Source: Accumulibacter sp. (GTDB lineage: Bacteria; Pseudomonadota; Gammaproteobacteria; Burkholderiales; Rhodocyclaceae). Taken from it: DNA of 64,000 nucleotides. The first letter of the stretch is position 1. The number at the start of each line of letters is the position of its first letter. Positions 24,340 to 33,226 of this stretch are shown here, in pieces. The notes under the pieces were generated by a model, which saw only the letters and a program-made list of their open reading frames with translations, was not told where the DNA came from and made no database searches. The DNA is taken from the NCBI RefSeq assembly GCF_029255285.1, contig NZ_JAPUVI010000086.1, positions 1 to 64,000 on the forward strand, read 5' to 3'. Position numbers and translations under genes: made by a program.

Positions 24340-25740
24340 TCAGAGCGCCAGTTGCAGGCGAACCCCGGCCAGCGTGGCGTTCGGCAAACCGAGGCCCGGG
24401 TTGACGACGCGCTGAATGACTGGTTGCAGCGTCACACCCGGAGTGATTTGCGCCCGGTAGGTCATTTCGACGGCCGTTTCGGCGGCCGAGGACAGCGGCT
24501 CGCCCAACTCGTCGGCCAGCTGCGATCGCCCTTGCGGACCGACATGGGCACGCGTCGCCGCGATACCGAAGATGTCCTTCTCGCGCCCGGCAAAAGGGCC
24601 GCGCAGGCTGAGGCCGCCACTTACCGAGTAGTCGATCGCATTGGTCTTTCCGTCTGTGAAACCGTAACGGAAGAACGCGGTCAGGTCGCGGTTGGAATCC
24701 GGCACCCGGAACACGGTCTGCTCGAGTAGGAGATAGCCCCCCCAATGCGTCGCCAGCAAAGGCTCGCCAAGCGCGTCGACAGCCACGAGTTGTGGGAAGC
24801 GCGGCGCGTAGCGCCACATACCGATGGCCAGCTTGCTGATCGGCTCGAAGTCGCTTTTCTCCTGAGACGCGGGCTGATCTTGCAGCAATCCGGCCTTGAG
24901 CGGGCTGAATCCGATTTCGCCAATGAGCATGCTGCCGACGCCCTTTGGCCAACTGATGTTCGGGCCGGCGGTCGCCACCCGGTCGGAGGGAAGGCCGCGC
25001 GAAATAGCCAGCATGGCGTACCAGGCGGGGTCGGGATCGATACGCAGACGTGCGGCGTACGAACTCGTCGGGTAGATCGATGGGCCGGCCAGACTACCGA
25101 AGTTGGCCGTCTCGGCGGCCATCCCGAACGACGGATGCAGGAAGACGCCCGACGAATCGGTGACGTAGAACTCGCTGTCTATCGGGTACAGGCCGACCCG
25201 AAGCGAGGCTTTGTCGTCGAAAAGCAGTTGTTGCAACCAAGCCTTGAAGATGCCGCTGCGGTTGACCGGTGCCTCGATGTTGTCGACGCCCATCAGGCTG
25301 CCGACATAGTTCAGATTGACCCGGCCGCCGCCGTTGCTGATCACGTGCAGATAGGCGGAGCCACCCCGCCAGCCGAAGAGCTTGTCGCCGTTGACCTGCA
25401 AGATCAAATCGACATGGCCCATGTACGCACCGCCGTGCGTGATACCGCCGCGGTTGTTGCGCAGGTAATCGGCGGTATAGACGAGGTCGGCCTGAAGTCC
25501 CGCGTCGTAGAGTTGTTTGCGGGCACCACCCCAGTCGCCGGTGAGGGTGCCTTCCTGCCAGTTGGGAGTGTCTTCGGCCGCCTCATCGGTTGAGCTTCCG
25601 TCAGGCGTGGCCAGCGCTTCGGTGTCGGCCGGCGGGTCGTTCTCGCTCGCCGAGGCTGGTGCGGCCAGCGGCTGTCCGGTAGCGGCAAAGACCAGAACGG
25701 CGCCCAACAGTGCGGCCAGCGGCTTCCTTTTGGTAAACAT
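24340..25740 (-). CDS. OprB family carbohydrate-selective porin
   Basis: The 466-residue precursor has a signal peptide (cleavage near A-A-P-A-S-A) and a linker of about 35 acidic residues. The OprB barrel starts at L-T-G-D-W-G-G-A-R-K-Q-L-Y-D-A-G, the hallmark of the family. It ends in L-A-G-V-R-L-Q-L-A-L, with alternating hydrophobics typical of the last strand although the final residue is Leu rather than Phe. It should allow passive uptake of sugars across the outer membrane. No sugar-catabolic genes are adjacent, so the substrate is unknown. Confidence 0.88.
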   Translation of the reverse strand: MFTKRKPLAALLGAVLVFAATGQPLAAPASASENDPPADTEALATPDGSSTDEAAEDTPNWQEGTLTGDWGGARKQLYDAGLQADLVYTADYLRNNRGGITHGGAYMGHVDLILQVNGDKLFGWRGGSAYLHVISNGGGRVNLNYVGSLMGVDNIEAPVNRSGIFKAWLQQLLFDDKASLRVGLYPIDSEFYVTDSSGVFLHPSFGMAAETANFGSLAGPSIYPTSSYAARLRIDPDPAWYAMLAISRGLPSDRVATAGPNISWPKGVGSMLIGEIGFSPLKAGLLQDQPASQEKSDFEPISKLAIGMWRYAPRFPQLVAVDALGEPLLATHWGGYLLLEQTVFRVPDSNRDLTAFFRYGFTDGKTNAIDYSVSGGLSLRGPFAGREKDIFGIAATRAHVGPQGRSQLADELGEPLSSAAETAVEMTYRAQITPGVTLQPVIQRVVNPGLGLPNATLAGVRLQLAL

Positions 25741-25915
25741 GGTAGCGGCCTTTCGAGTCGTTTTTCCTGGTGCATAATGCGGCGCTATGTTATCAGTTCC
25801 ACCGATGGATCAGCGGCCCGCGACGGCCCATGCAATGGGGAATCGTCTGGGCAGCGAAGGCCGGGCGAAATGGTTGGCCGCAGGTATCCCAGGAACACAC
25901 GACCACCGACGCGCG

Positions 25916-26656
25916 ATGATTGTTCTCTACACCGATTTCGGCCACGACGACCCCTATGTCGGCCAGATGAAAGCGGCCTTGCTGCGGCACGGACGGCGCG
26001 ATCTTCCGATCGTCGATCTGCTGCATCGAGTGCCGAACTTCGATCCGCAGGCCGGCGCCCACTTGCTGGCGGCGCTGACGCGGAGCTTCGATGCCGGCAC
26101 CGTATTTCTCGCCGTGGTCGACCCGGGAGTTGGTGGGGATCGCCCAGCGGTCGTCTTGGAAGCTGACGACAAATGCTACGTCGGACCGGACAACGGCCTT
26201 CTGTCCGTCGTCGCAGCGCGGGCGCAGACGCGTCGCGTCTGGCGCATCATCTGGCGGCCAGACGGCTTGTCGGCCTCGTTCCATGGCCGCGACTTGTTTG
26301 CCCCGGTCGCCGCCCGGATCGCTGCCGGCGACTGGCCGACCGCGGCGCTCGAGGAATGCGACGGTCTGCAGCATGTGCTGCCGGCGGATGATCTGGCGCA
26401 AGTCCTCTACATCGATCATTACGGCAATGCCATGACCGGCCTGCGGGCGGCCGACCTTCCGAGGAACACCACGCTGACCGCAGGCGGCGCCCACATCGCG
26501 CCGGCGCGGGTGTTCGCCGACGTGCCGCCCGGCCTGCCATTCTGGTACGCGAACAGCGTCGGGCTGGCCGAAATTGCAGTCAATCGCGGCAGCGCGGCGT
26601 CCGTCCTGGCGCTCGCCGTCGGTTCGCCGGTAGCACTGCGGGCGAGCGACGCGTGA
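25916..26656 (+). CDS. S-adenosyl-L-methionine hydroxide adenosyltransferase (SAM hydrolase)
   Basis: The 246-residue protein begins M-I-V-L-Y-T-D-F-G-H-D-D-P-Y-V-G-Q-M-K, the motif of the chlorinase/fluorinase superfamily. It continues with V-V-D-P-G-V-G and G-P-D-N-G-L-L, H-G-R-D-L-F-A-P, and D-H-Y-G-N-A. The Asp/Arg/His set found in hydrolytic members is compatible with hydroxide transfer, giving adenosine and methionine rather than a halogenated product. The physiological role is uncertain. The frame is open upstream to 25787, but the family start at 25916 is preferred although its Shine-Dalgarno is weak. Confidence 0.85.
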   Translation: MIVLYTDFGHDDPYVGQMKAALLRHGRRDLPIVDLLHRVPNFDPQAGAHLLAALTRSFDAGTVFLAVVDPGVGGDRPAVVLEADDKCYVGPDNGLLSVVAARAQTRRVWRIIWRPDGLSASFHGRDLFAPVAARIAAGDWPTAALEECDGLQHVLPADDLAQVLYIDHYGNAMTGLRAADLPRNTTLTAGGAHIAPARVFADVPPGLPFWYANSVGLAEIAVNRGSAASVLALAVGSPVALRASDA

Positions 26657-26776
26657 TCGTCTTGGGCGGCTACCATGATGCGGGTCGTCGCGAGCGGCGT
26701 CACGCCAGCCCCCAAGGACGAGGAACAGCACTATACGGCACCCCCCGTAGACACTAGAGCAGGGAGGAATTAGCCC

Positions 26777-27241
26777 ATGGCCACCCACCGCGAGAGCCGC
26801 GCGCTGGCGCAGTCGTCGCATGTCATCTTCGACATCGTCGCCGATGTCGAGCGCTATCCGGAATTCCTGCCCCTGATCCGCGAAGCACGGATCGTCAAAC
26901 GCTACGCCGACGCTTATGAAACCGAGCAGAGTCTGGCCCTGGGTCTGCTAACCCATCGCTTCCGTACGCGCACCGAACTCGACCGTCCGCATGGCATAAC
27001 CGTCGTCTCCGCTGACCGATCGTTCTGCCGTTTCGACATCCGCTGGCAGTTCGCCTCACTCGGTGATCGGCGCTGCCACGTCGATTTCGCCTTGAACTGC
27101 GAAACGCGCTCCTTGTGGCTGATGCCGGTCGTTCAACTGTTGATTCTGCCGATGGCCAGCAGCATGGTGGCCGCCTTCGAGGCGAGGGCGCAGGCGCTGG
27201 CCGTTGCGGCGGACGATAGGGAAGTGTCCGCCGATCCCTAG
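26777..27241 (+). CDS. ratA: RatA/COQ10-like START-domain protein
   Basis: The 154-residue SRPBCC/polyketide-cyclase protein has the RatA start E-S-R-A-L-A-Q-S, then V-A-D-V-E-R-Y-P-E-F-L-P, followed by the T-R-T-E-L-D and F-A-L-N-C-E-T-R strands of the START barrel. Members have been described as a ribosome association toxin in E. coli and as COQ10 coenzyme-Q-binding proteins in mitochondria; the second role is more general. The ATG has GGAGG upstream. No RnfH-like antitoxin gene, which often follows, is seen here; the next gene is glnS after 167 nt. Confidence 0.8.
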   Translation: MATHRESRALAQSSHVIFDIVADVERYPEFLPLIREARIVKRYADAYETEQSLALGLLTHRFRTRTELDRPHGITVVSADRSFCRFDIRWQFASLGDRRCHVDFALNCETRSLWLMPVVQLLILPMASSMVAAFEARAQALAVAADDREVSADP

Positions 27242-27408
27242 GTTCGCTTCAGGATCGGCCAGATCATCGAACTCCGAAGCCGAGCCGTCGAACCTGTCGC
27301 GGTGTGCTCGCTCAAAGGTCGATGGAGAAGCTTGGCAGAGCGGCAATCCTGGCCGCTTTGTCGCGCTGACCGTTAAAATGCGAGGCTTCGCGAATCAAGG
27401 ACAGCGCT

Positions 27409-29256
27409 GTGAGCCACGAGCCCTCCGACCGTGCGGTGAACTCCGCCGTACTGGCCAGTACCAACTTCATCCGCAACATCATCGAAAGCGATCTCGCCGC
27501 CGGAAAGCACGCGGCCCGCCGCTGGTCGGGCGCTCCTGGACCGGCTGACCAGCAACTGGCCGGGGCACTCGACCCGGCCCGGATTCGCACCCGTTTCCCG
27601 CCGGAGCCGAACGGCTACCTGCACTTCGGTCACGCCAAATCGATCTGCCTCAACTTCGGACTGGCGCAGGATTACGGCGGCCGCTGCCATCTGCGTTTCG
27701 ACGACACGAACCCGGAGAAAGAGGAGCAGGAATATGTCGATTCGATCATCGACGCCGTGCGCTGGCTCGGATTTTCCTGGCAGGAAGAACCTTCCGAAAA
27801 CCAGCCGGCAGGCGAGTGCCATCTCTATTTCGCTTCCAACTATTTCGACTGGATGGCGCAGTTCGCCGAGTATCTGATCACCAGCGGTCACGCTTACGTC
27901 GAGAGCCAGAGCGCCGAGGAAATACGCGCCAGCCGCGGTACGCTCACCGAGGCAGGCAAGGAGTCGGTCTACCGCCAACGCAGCGTAGAGGAAAACCTGG
28001 ATCTTTTCGGGCGCATGCGGGGCGGCGAGTTCCCCGACGGCGCGCACGTCCTGCGCGCCAAGATCGACATGGCTTCAGCCAACATCAACTTGCGCGACCC
28101 GGTGATCTATCGTATCCGTCACGCCAGCCACCACAACACGGGTGATCGCTGGTGCGTCTACCCGATGTATACCTATGCGCACCCGATCGAGGACGCGCTC
28201 GAAAACATCACGCACTCGATCTGCACGCTCGAGTTCGCCGATCAGCGTCCGTTCTACGACTGGCTGCTCGAGCGCCTGGCCGAGGGCGGCCTGTTGCAAC
28301 GCCCGCTGCCGCAACAGATCGAGTTTTCACGCCTCAACCTGACGTACATCGTTCTTTCCAAGCGCAAGCTGATTCAACTCGTCGACGAAGGGCATGTTTC
28401 CGGCTGGGACGACCCGCGCCTGCCGACGCTCGTTGGCGCGCGCCGGCGCGGCTATCCAGCAGCCGGCTTTCGGCTGTTTGCCGAACGCGTCGGGGTTTCG
28501 CGTTCGGATTCGCTGATCGAGTATTCGCTGCTCGAAGACACGATGCGCGAAGTGCTCAACGAGTCCGCCGAACGCCGCGTTGCCGTGCTCGATCCGCTGC
28601 GTCTGATCATCGACAACTATCCCGTCGGCACGAGCGAAGCGTGTTTCGCGCCCAACCATCCGCTAAAACCGGAACTCGGCAAGCGGGCCATGCCCTTCGG
28701 TCGCGAACTGTGGATCGAGCGCGAGGATTTCATGGTTGAGCCGAGCAAGGGCTACCACCGGCTCTACCCTGGCAGCATGGCACGGCTACGCTACGGCTAT
28801 GTCGTCAAGTGCACCGGTTTCGAGGTCGACGAAAGCGGTGAGGTCAACGCCGTCCATTGCGACTATCTGCCTGATTCGAAGAGCGGAACGTCCGGCGCCG
28901 ATCGCTACAAAGTCAAGGGCAACCTGCACTGGGTGGCGGTGGCCGACGCCTATGCGGCCGAGGTCCGCCTCTACGACCGCCTGTTCGCCGTCCCTTCGCC
29001 CGGCGCCCGGCGCGAAGGCGACGCCGAGGATGTCGAGCGTGATTTCCTCGACGACCTCAACCCGGACAGCAGGCGAGTCGTCGGCGCCTGGGTCGAGCCG
29101 GCGCTGAAGCTTGCCAAACCCGAAGAGTGCTTCCAGTTCGAGCGCCACGGGTACTTCGTCGCCGACCGTGTCGAATCGGAGGAAGGGGCGCCCGTGTTCA
29201 ACCGGACGGTGACGCTGCGCGACGTGTGGACAAGCAAGCCCAGCCCGATCAAGTAA
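27409..29256 (+). CDS. glnS: Glutaminyl-tRNA synthetase
   Basis: The 615-residue class I synthetase has the HIGH-type motif H-F-G-H at residues 72-75 inside P-P-E-P-N-G-Y-L-H and the KMSKS-type loop V-L-S-K-R-K. A C-terminal anticodon domain ends near F-Q-F-E-R-H-G-Y-F. It charges tRNA-Gln directly. It begins with GTG, supported by AAGGA seven bases upstream. Between the family segment N-F-I-R-N-I-I and R-F-P-P-E-P-N it carries about 24 extra residues compared with E. coli GlnS. It appears monocistronic. Confidence 0.96.
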   Translation: MSHEPSDRAVNSAVLASTNFIRNIIESDLAAGKHAARRWSGAPGPADQQLAGALDPARIRTRFPPEPNGYLHFGHAKSICLNFGLAQDYGGRCHLRFDDTNPEKEEQEYVDSIIDAVRWLGFSWQEEPSENQPAGECHLYFASNYFDWMAQFAEYLITSGHAYVESQSAEEIRASRGTLTEAGKESVYRQRSVEENLDLFGRMRGGEFPDGAHVLRAKIDMASANINLRDPVIYRIRHASHHNTGDRWCVYPMYTYAHPIEDALENITHSICTLEFADQRPFYDWLLERLAEGGLLQRPLPQQIEFSRLNLTYIVLSKRKLIQLVDEGHVSGWDDPRLPTLVGARRRGYPAAGFRLFAERVGVSRSDSLIEYSLLEDTMREVLNESAERRVAVLDPLRLIIDNYPVGTSEACFAPNHPLKPELGKRAMPFGRELWIEREDFMVEPSKGYHRLYPGSMARLRYGYVVKCTGFEVDESGEVNAVHCDYLPDSKSGTSGADRYKVKGNLHWVAVADAYAAEVRLYDRLFAVPSPGARREGDAEDVERDFLDDLNPDSRRVVGAWVEPALKLAKPEECFQFERHGYFVADRVESEEGAPVFNRTVTLRDVWTSKPSPIK

Positions 29257-29272
29257 GACGAGCGCCGCGCTG

Positions 29273-29626
29273 TTACAGAAGATCCAGCGCCCGCTCGGGA
29301 GGCCGCCCGAGAACGGCCCGGTCGCCGCGCACGACGATGGGGCGCTCGATCAGGATGGGGTGTGTCGCGAGCGCTTCCAGCCACTCGTCGTCGGTCAACG
29401 AACGTCCGGCGTAGCGTTCCTTGAAGATGGCTTCGCCGCGGCGCACGATTGCGGCGGGTGGCATGCCCAGCTTGCGCAGCAGTTGACGCAATTCTTCAAG
29501 CGTCGGAGGCGTTTTCAGATACTCGACGAGTTCGACATCGACGCCCCGCTCGGCGAACAGCTGACAAGCAGCACGACTCTTGGAGCAGCGATTGTTGTGA
29601 TAGATCCGGATGGGCGCATCGTTCAT
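29273..29626 (-). CDS. arsC: ArsC family glutaredoxin-dependent arsenate reductase-like protein
   Basis: The 117-residue thioredoxin-fold protein has the active-site motif Y-H-N-N-R-C-S-K-S-R with Cys14. Conserved arginines near the C-terminus lie in I-E-R-P-I-V-V-R-G-D-R-A-V-L-G-R-P. This is the ArsC/YffB/Spx superfamily, and the motifs fit the ArsC branch that reduces arsenate using glutaredoxin. No arsB, acr3 or arsR gene is near, so a housekeeping role or an arsenate role outside a typical ars operon are both possible. It is convergent with glnS. Confidence 0.8.
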   Translation of the reverse strand: MNDAPIRIYHNNRCSKSRAACQLFAERGVDVELVEYLKTPPTLEELRQLLRKLGMPPAAIVRRGEAIFKERYAGRSLTDDEWLEALATHPILIERPIVVRGDRAVLGRPPERALDLL

Positions 29627-29685
29627 CGGGTAGCCTCGGAGAAAGATCGATCGGAGAGGGTGGGTACGGCATTCCGGCGGCCGGC

Positions 29686-30297
29686 TTAGCGCCAGAGGCT
29701 GAGCGGCGGGTCGGTGATGATCGCCCGCAGGATGTCGCTACGTGACACGAAACCTACCAGCAACTGCGCGTCGTTGACAATCGGCACGCCGTCTACTTGG
29801 TATTCGAGCATCACCCACGCGATGCGACGGATGTCGGTGATCGGATCGGCGCTCACCACCGGGGTCGTCATGACGTCGCTCACCTGCCTCGCCAGCACGT
29901 CGCGCACGCGTCCTTCTTCCACGTTGAGCACGGTCAGCAGGTCGCGCTCGCTGACGATGCCGACCAGGCGATAGCCTGGATCGAGGACCGGTGCCTGATG
30001 AATGCGTCGTTCGAGCAAGACCCGCCAAGCGTGCTCGACGGCATCGGTGCTGGTCAGCGAAACGATTTGCCGCTGCATGATCTGGTAAGCATGGTAGAGC
30101 GGACCCCGGTCGGGGTCGCCGCGCAGCATCGCCCGATAGGCACTGACCGCCTGGGCGGCGGGAGCGCTGAACAGCGGCGCCGGCTCTTGCTCGGCGATCG
30201 GCCGAACGGCGGTGCCGCGATGGACGCCGGCGACCTGGTCCAGCCCTTCGAACGTCCCGTGATAGATCGGGCCGCTCAAGCCATACACCGCAAACAC
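29686..30297 (-). CDS. Tandem CBS-domain protein
   Basis: The 203-residue protein has two CBS domains at about residues 75-135 and 140-200. The characteristic strands are H-Q-A-P-V-L-D...G-I-V-S-E-R-D-L-L and D-G-V-P-I-V-N...G-F-V-S-R-S-D-I-L. An N-terminal stretch of about 70 residues precedes them. CBS pairs bind adenosyl nucleotides and act as energy or redox sensors. No catalytic or membrane domain is fused, so it may bind a partner. It lies 59 nt upstream of the arsC-like gene on the same strand. Confidence 0.85.
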   Translation of the reverse strand: MFAVYGLSGPIYHGTFEGLDQVAGVHRGTAVRPIAEQEPAPLFSAPAAQAVSAYRAMLRGDPDRGPLYHAYQIMQRQIVSLTSTDAVEHAWRVLLERRIHQAPVLDPGYRLVGIVSERDLLTVLNVEEGRVRDVLARQVSDVMTTPVVSADPITDIRRIAWVMLEYQVDGVPIVNDAQLLVGFVSRSDILRAIITDPPLSLWR

Positions 30298-30317
30298 GCG
30301 CGCTCCTCCTCGGGTGA

Positions 30318-30343
30318 AACGAAAAGCCCCGCCGCAGCGGGGC
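30318..30343 (-). terminator. Terminator after the GDSL esterase gene
   Basis: On the minus strand GCCCCGC, a short loop and GCGGGGC form a GC-rich stem followed by TTTTCG. It sits between the esterase stop and the CBS gene start, so those two genes are probably separate units. Confidence 0.6.
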
Positions 30344-30366
30344 CGGGACGACGGTTGCGGCCGATT

Positions 30367-31416
30367 TTACATCGACTGGCGACGAGCCGAAGCGGCCAGG
30401 CCGAAAATGCCGAAGGCGAGCAGGAAAAGCGTCGCGGGCTCCGGCACGGCCGCCCGGAACTGGCTTGCCAGGATTTGGTGACCCGCGGTCGTCGGGTGAA
30501 CACCATCCCAGAACAACCACTTATTCCAGTTGCCGGGGTTGCACTCGCCACTCAGCAGATAGTCCACGCACGCCTTGTCGGTGACTTCGAGGCCATAGGC
30601 CGTCCGGTTGCCGGTCACCCTCTTGAACAGCGCTTCGGTATCGAACTGAACGATTTCGGCCGACGCCAAAGCGGCGTCCAGCAGATCGAGCTGCAGCTTG
30701 AGGTTGGTATTGAACTGGCCGGTCAGGAAAGTCAGACCGGGGGCCTCGGGTTTACCGGCAAAGCCAGGCACTGTTCCGAGATCGGGCATGTTGGGCACCA
30801 GGAAATGCTGCGCGCCGGCCGCGGCGAGTGTTCCGATGGTGGTCAGGATGTTGGCGATGCCGTTGCTGACGACGTTGCCGCCACCCGGAGACCCCGGGAC
30901 GGTCCCCGGAAGCGCGCCGGTCTTGGCACTGTAGAAGACGTCGTTGGGGAACAGCCAGACCACGAAAAGCGATGTCGCCGGATCGAAGACCGGTTTCGCG
31001 GCGGCGAATTCGCCCAGTTGCCAGGCGTTGCTCTTCGCCGAATAGGCGGGCTTCAGAGGATCCGGAACGCTGTCGTTGACCCCGTTGTAACTTGACGCCC
31101 CGGTCGTCGCACCGCCGATCGCATAGTTTGTGCCACCGGCCAGTGACGGCCGGAAGCTCGTATCGCCGGGGTTGTAGCTGTTCCAGAGGTACTCGACGGC
31201 AACCGGACCGTTCGAGTACTGACCGTTATAGTAGGGCGGCGGCGGAAAGGTGACACCGCCTCCCGTTGCCGCCTGACTGACCAGCCCGCTGTTGCCGCCA
31301 TCCGAAAGGCTATCGCCAAAAACGAAAAGGCTGGAGAGCGACTGCAGGGCGGCGTTTGCCGAAACCGGTGCCAGGACCGAGACAAGCAGCGCCGACGTGA
31401 GTAGCAGTTTTTTCAT
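30367..31416 (-). CDS. Secreted SGNH/GDSL esterase with PEP-CTERM sorting signal
   Basis: The 349-residue protein has a signal peptide (residues 1-22, ending S-A-N-A-A). The GDSL block I F-V-F-G-D-S-L-S-D carries Ser36, and the Gly and Asn blocks are N-Y-A-I-G-G-A and F-P-N-D-V-F. The catalytic Asp/His pair is in D-G-V-H-P-T-T-A-G-H. The C-terminus is V-P-E-P-A-T-L, a hydrophobic helix and A-R-R, the PEP-CTERM signal recognised by exosortase. It probably hydrolyses lipids or polysaccharide esters at the cell surface or in the extracellular matrix. The ATG at 31416 has AGGAGG upstream; an earlier in-frame ATG at 31464 would disrupt the signal peptide. Confidence 0.88.
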   Translation of the reverse strand: MKKLLLTSALLVSVLAPVSANAALQSLSSLFVFGDSLSDGGNSGLVSQAATGGGVTFPPPPYYNGQYSNGPVAVEYLWNSYNPGDTSFRPSLAGGTNYAIGGATTGASSYNGVNDSVPDPLKPAYSAKSNAWQLGEFAAAKPVFDPATSLFVVWLFPNDVFYSAKTGALPGTVPGSPGGGNVVSNGIANILTTIGTLAAAGAQHFLVPNMPDLGTVPGFAGKPEAPGLTFLTGQFNTNLKLQLDLLDAALASAEIVQFDTEALFKRVTGNRTAYGLEVTDKACVDYLLSGECNPGNWNKWLFWDGVHPTTAGHQILASQFRAAVPEPATLFLLAFGIFGLAASARRQSM

Positions 31417-31675
31417 CTCGTGTTTCCTCCTGATTTGGGTAAGCGCCGGCATTTGGGCGGCCAATGAGGAATTGCGCTACCGCCGGTCGGGGCCTGATGC
31501 GAGACCGGGATTCAGCCAAGCAAGAATCGAGCTATGCTCACCAACAATCGGATTTAAAGATCTTTAGTTTCGCGTCGGGCAACTCGCGGCAAGGCGGGTG
31601 TAAAATTTCCCGACAGCCGGCACAGCAGGCCGGGTCTTGCCCGCCCGAAGCGAACGGGTAACGCCAAGCCATCCC

Positions 31676-32881
31676 TCACTCAGCGCGCAGGGCCTCGACG
31701 GCGTCGAGCCGCGCGGCGCGCCGGGCCGGCAAAACACCGGCCAGCAGGCCAATCAGAATGGCGATCCCTTCGGCCAGGACAACGAAACTGAGCGGGGTGT
31801 GCACCGGCAGCGCCGGCACCAGGAGGTGAATCGACTGCGCCAACCCCATCCCGAGCAGCAAACCGAGCAGACCACCGAGCGCGGAAAGGGCGATCGCCTC
31901 GCCAAGAAAGAGTCCGAGGATCGTCCGGCGCGGTGCGCCGAGTGCGACCAGCAAGCCGATTTCTCCGGTCCGTTCGGTAACGGCGATGGTCATGATCGTG
32001 ACGATGCCGACGCCACCGACGAGCAGTGAAATGCTGCCAAGCGCACCGACGGCCATGGTCAACACGTCGAGAATGTTCGACAACGTGCGCAACATGTCTT
32101 CCTGCGTCGTGATCGTGAAATCTTCGCGGCCGTGGCGAGCCTTGAGCGTCGCGATGACGCGGGCGCTGACCGCCGCGGCGGGAACGCCTTCCTCGTAGGA
32201 CAGGTCGATTTTCATCACCCCGTCGCGGTTATAGAGTTCGAGGGCGCGCCCGGTCGGGATGTAGGCGGCGTCGTCGAGATCGATGCCAAGAAACTGCCCT
32301 TTCGCTTCGAGGACACCAATGACGCGAAACTGCAGTGTGCCAACCCGAACGCGGGCGCCGAGCGGGTTTTCGGCGCCAAACAGTTCTTCCTTGAGCTTGG
32401 CGCCAAGTACGAGGAAGGCACGCGCGTGTTCCGCGTCTTCGGCCGGCAGGAACTGACCGCTGCGCACCTTGATGCTGAACACCTTGAGCATCTGGGCGCT
32501 GACGCCGTTGATGGTGGTGCGTCGCAGGCGACCGTTGGCGTTGATTTCGGAGTTGCCCCACACGGTGGCAGTCATGCCGGTGATGTGCGGCAGGTGTTCG
32601 AGGGCGCGTGCGTCGTCGAGCGTCAGAGGCCGTACCGAGGTCGGAATGCCCGTCGGCGAATGGCCGGAAGTCCTGGTCTTTCCCGGCGCGACACTGATGA
32701 CGTTGGTACCGAACTGCGTGAACTCGGCCAATACGAAACGGTGGATGCCCTCGCCGATCGAGGTCAGGAGGATCACCGCGGCGATGCCGACGGCGATGCC
32801 GAGCAGCGTCAGGAAGCTGCGCAACCGGTGCGCGGTGATGGCACGCAGAGAGAGTTGCAGCGCGTCGCGCGGGTGGATCAT
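31676..32881 (-). CDS. MacB/FtsX-type ABC transporter permease without adjacent ATPase
   Basis: The 401-residue protein has an N-terminal helix (L-R-S-F-L-T-L-L-G-I-A-V-G), a periplasmic MacB-PCD domain of about 200 residues, and three C-terminal helices with the FtsX segment R-T-G-E-I-G-L-L-V-A-L-G-A. Such permeases work with a cognate ATPase and often an adaptor as mechanotransmission exporters for lipoproteins, peptides or macrolides. Neither partner is adjacent here. Only 345 nt without a gene lie upstream before the divergent thioredoxin gene. The Shine-Dalgarno is weak, as for genes normally translated by coupling. The partner may be elsewhere or lost. Confidence 0.82.
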   Translation of the reverse strand: MIHPRDALQLSLRAITAHRLRSFLTLLGIAVGIAAVILLTSIGEGIHRFVLAEFTQFGTNVISVAPGKTRTSGHSPTGIPTSVRPLTLDDARALEHLPHITGMTATVWGNSEINANGRLRRTTINGVSAQMLKVFSIKVRSGQFLPAEDAEHARAFLVLGAKLKEELFGAENPLGARVRVGTLQFRVIGVLEAKGQFLGIDLDDAAYIPTGRALELYNRDGVMKIDLSYEEGVPAAAVSARVIATLKARHGREDFTITTQEDMLRTLSNILDVLTMAVGALGSISLLVGGVGIVTIMTIAVTERTGEIGLLVALGAPRRTILGLFLGEAIALSALGGLLGLLLGMGLAQSIHLLVPALPVHTPLSFVVLAEGIAILIGLLAGVLPARRAARLDAVEALRAE

Positions 32882-33226
32882 CCTGGGCTCGCCGAACTTT
32901 CTAGCATGAGCGTATGAAGTTCCGTCGGTTTTTCGTCTGCCAAAAAGTGGGCTTCATGCTAGCAGATTTCCCCGCCGCGATCCGGCACCCGACGAGCAAG
33001 GGTCGGCGCCGCCTACCGGCGCTGGCGCGGTCGTTGGAGATGCTGGCCAATAAGTGGCCTCGCGACGGCTGTTCGGCCGGGCGGCGAGTTGGAAAATGCC
33101 TGACGTTCGCGGCGCCGAACCCTATCCTCCCGCGGGACGGAGCCCGAAATTTATTCTCAAGCTGCGGTATGCTTGCCCATGCTTTCTTTTCCCGTCGGAC
33201 ACGCTTACCGCCTTCCTGGAGAGACG
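32882..33226. other. Intergenic region without a supportable gene (345 nt)
   Basis: No protein or RNA gene is convincing here. It contains an inverted repeat, CTAGCATGA (32901-32909) and TCATGCTAG (32954-32962), immediately upstream of the orphan ABC permease. The remainder is GC-rich and shows no ATPase remnant on the minus strand. Confidence 0.5.
32901..32962. repeat. 9-bp inverted repeat upstream of the orphan permease
   Basis: CTAGCATGA and TCATGCTAG are perfect inverted arms 44 bp apart. It could be a hairpin in the permease leader, an operator or a scar; nothing in the sequence decides between these. Confidence 0.45.

Noticed and set aside
26777-27241. RatA as part of a classical toxin-antitoxin pair
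   Set aside because: No RatB/RnfH gene follows, and the COQ10-like START domain explains the sequence without a toxin role.
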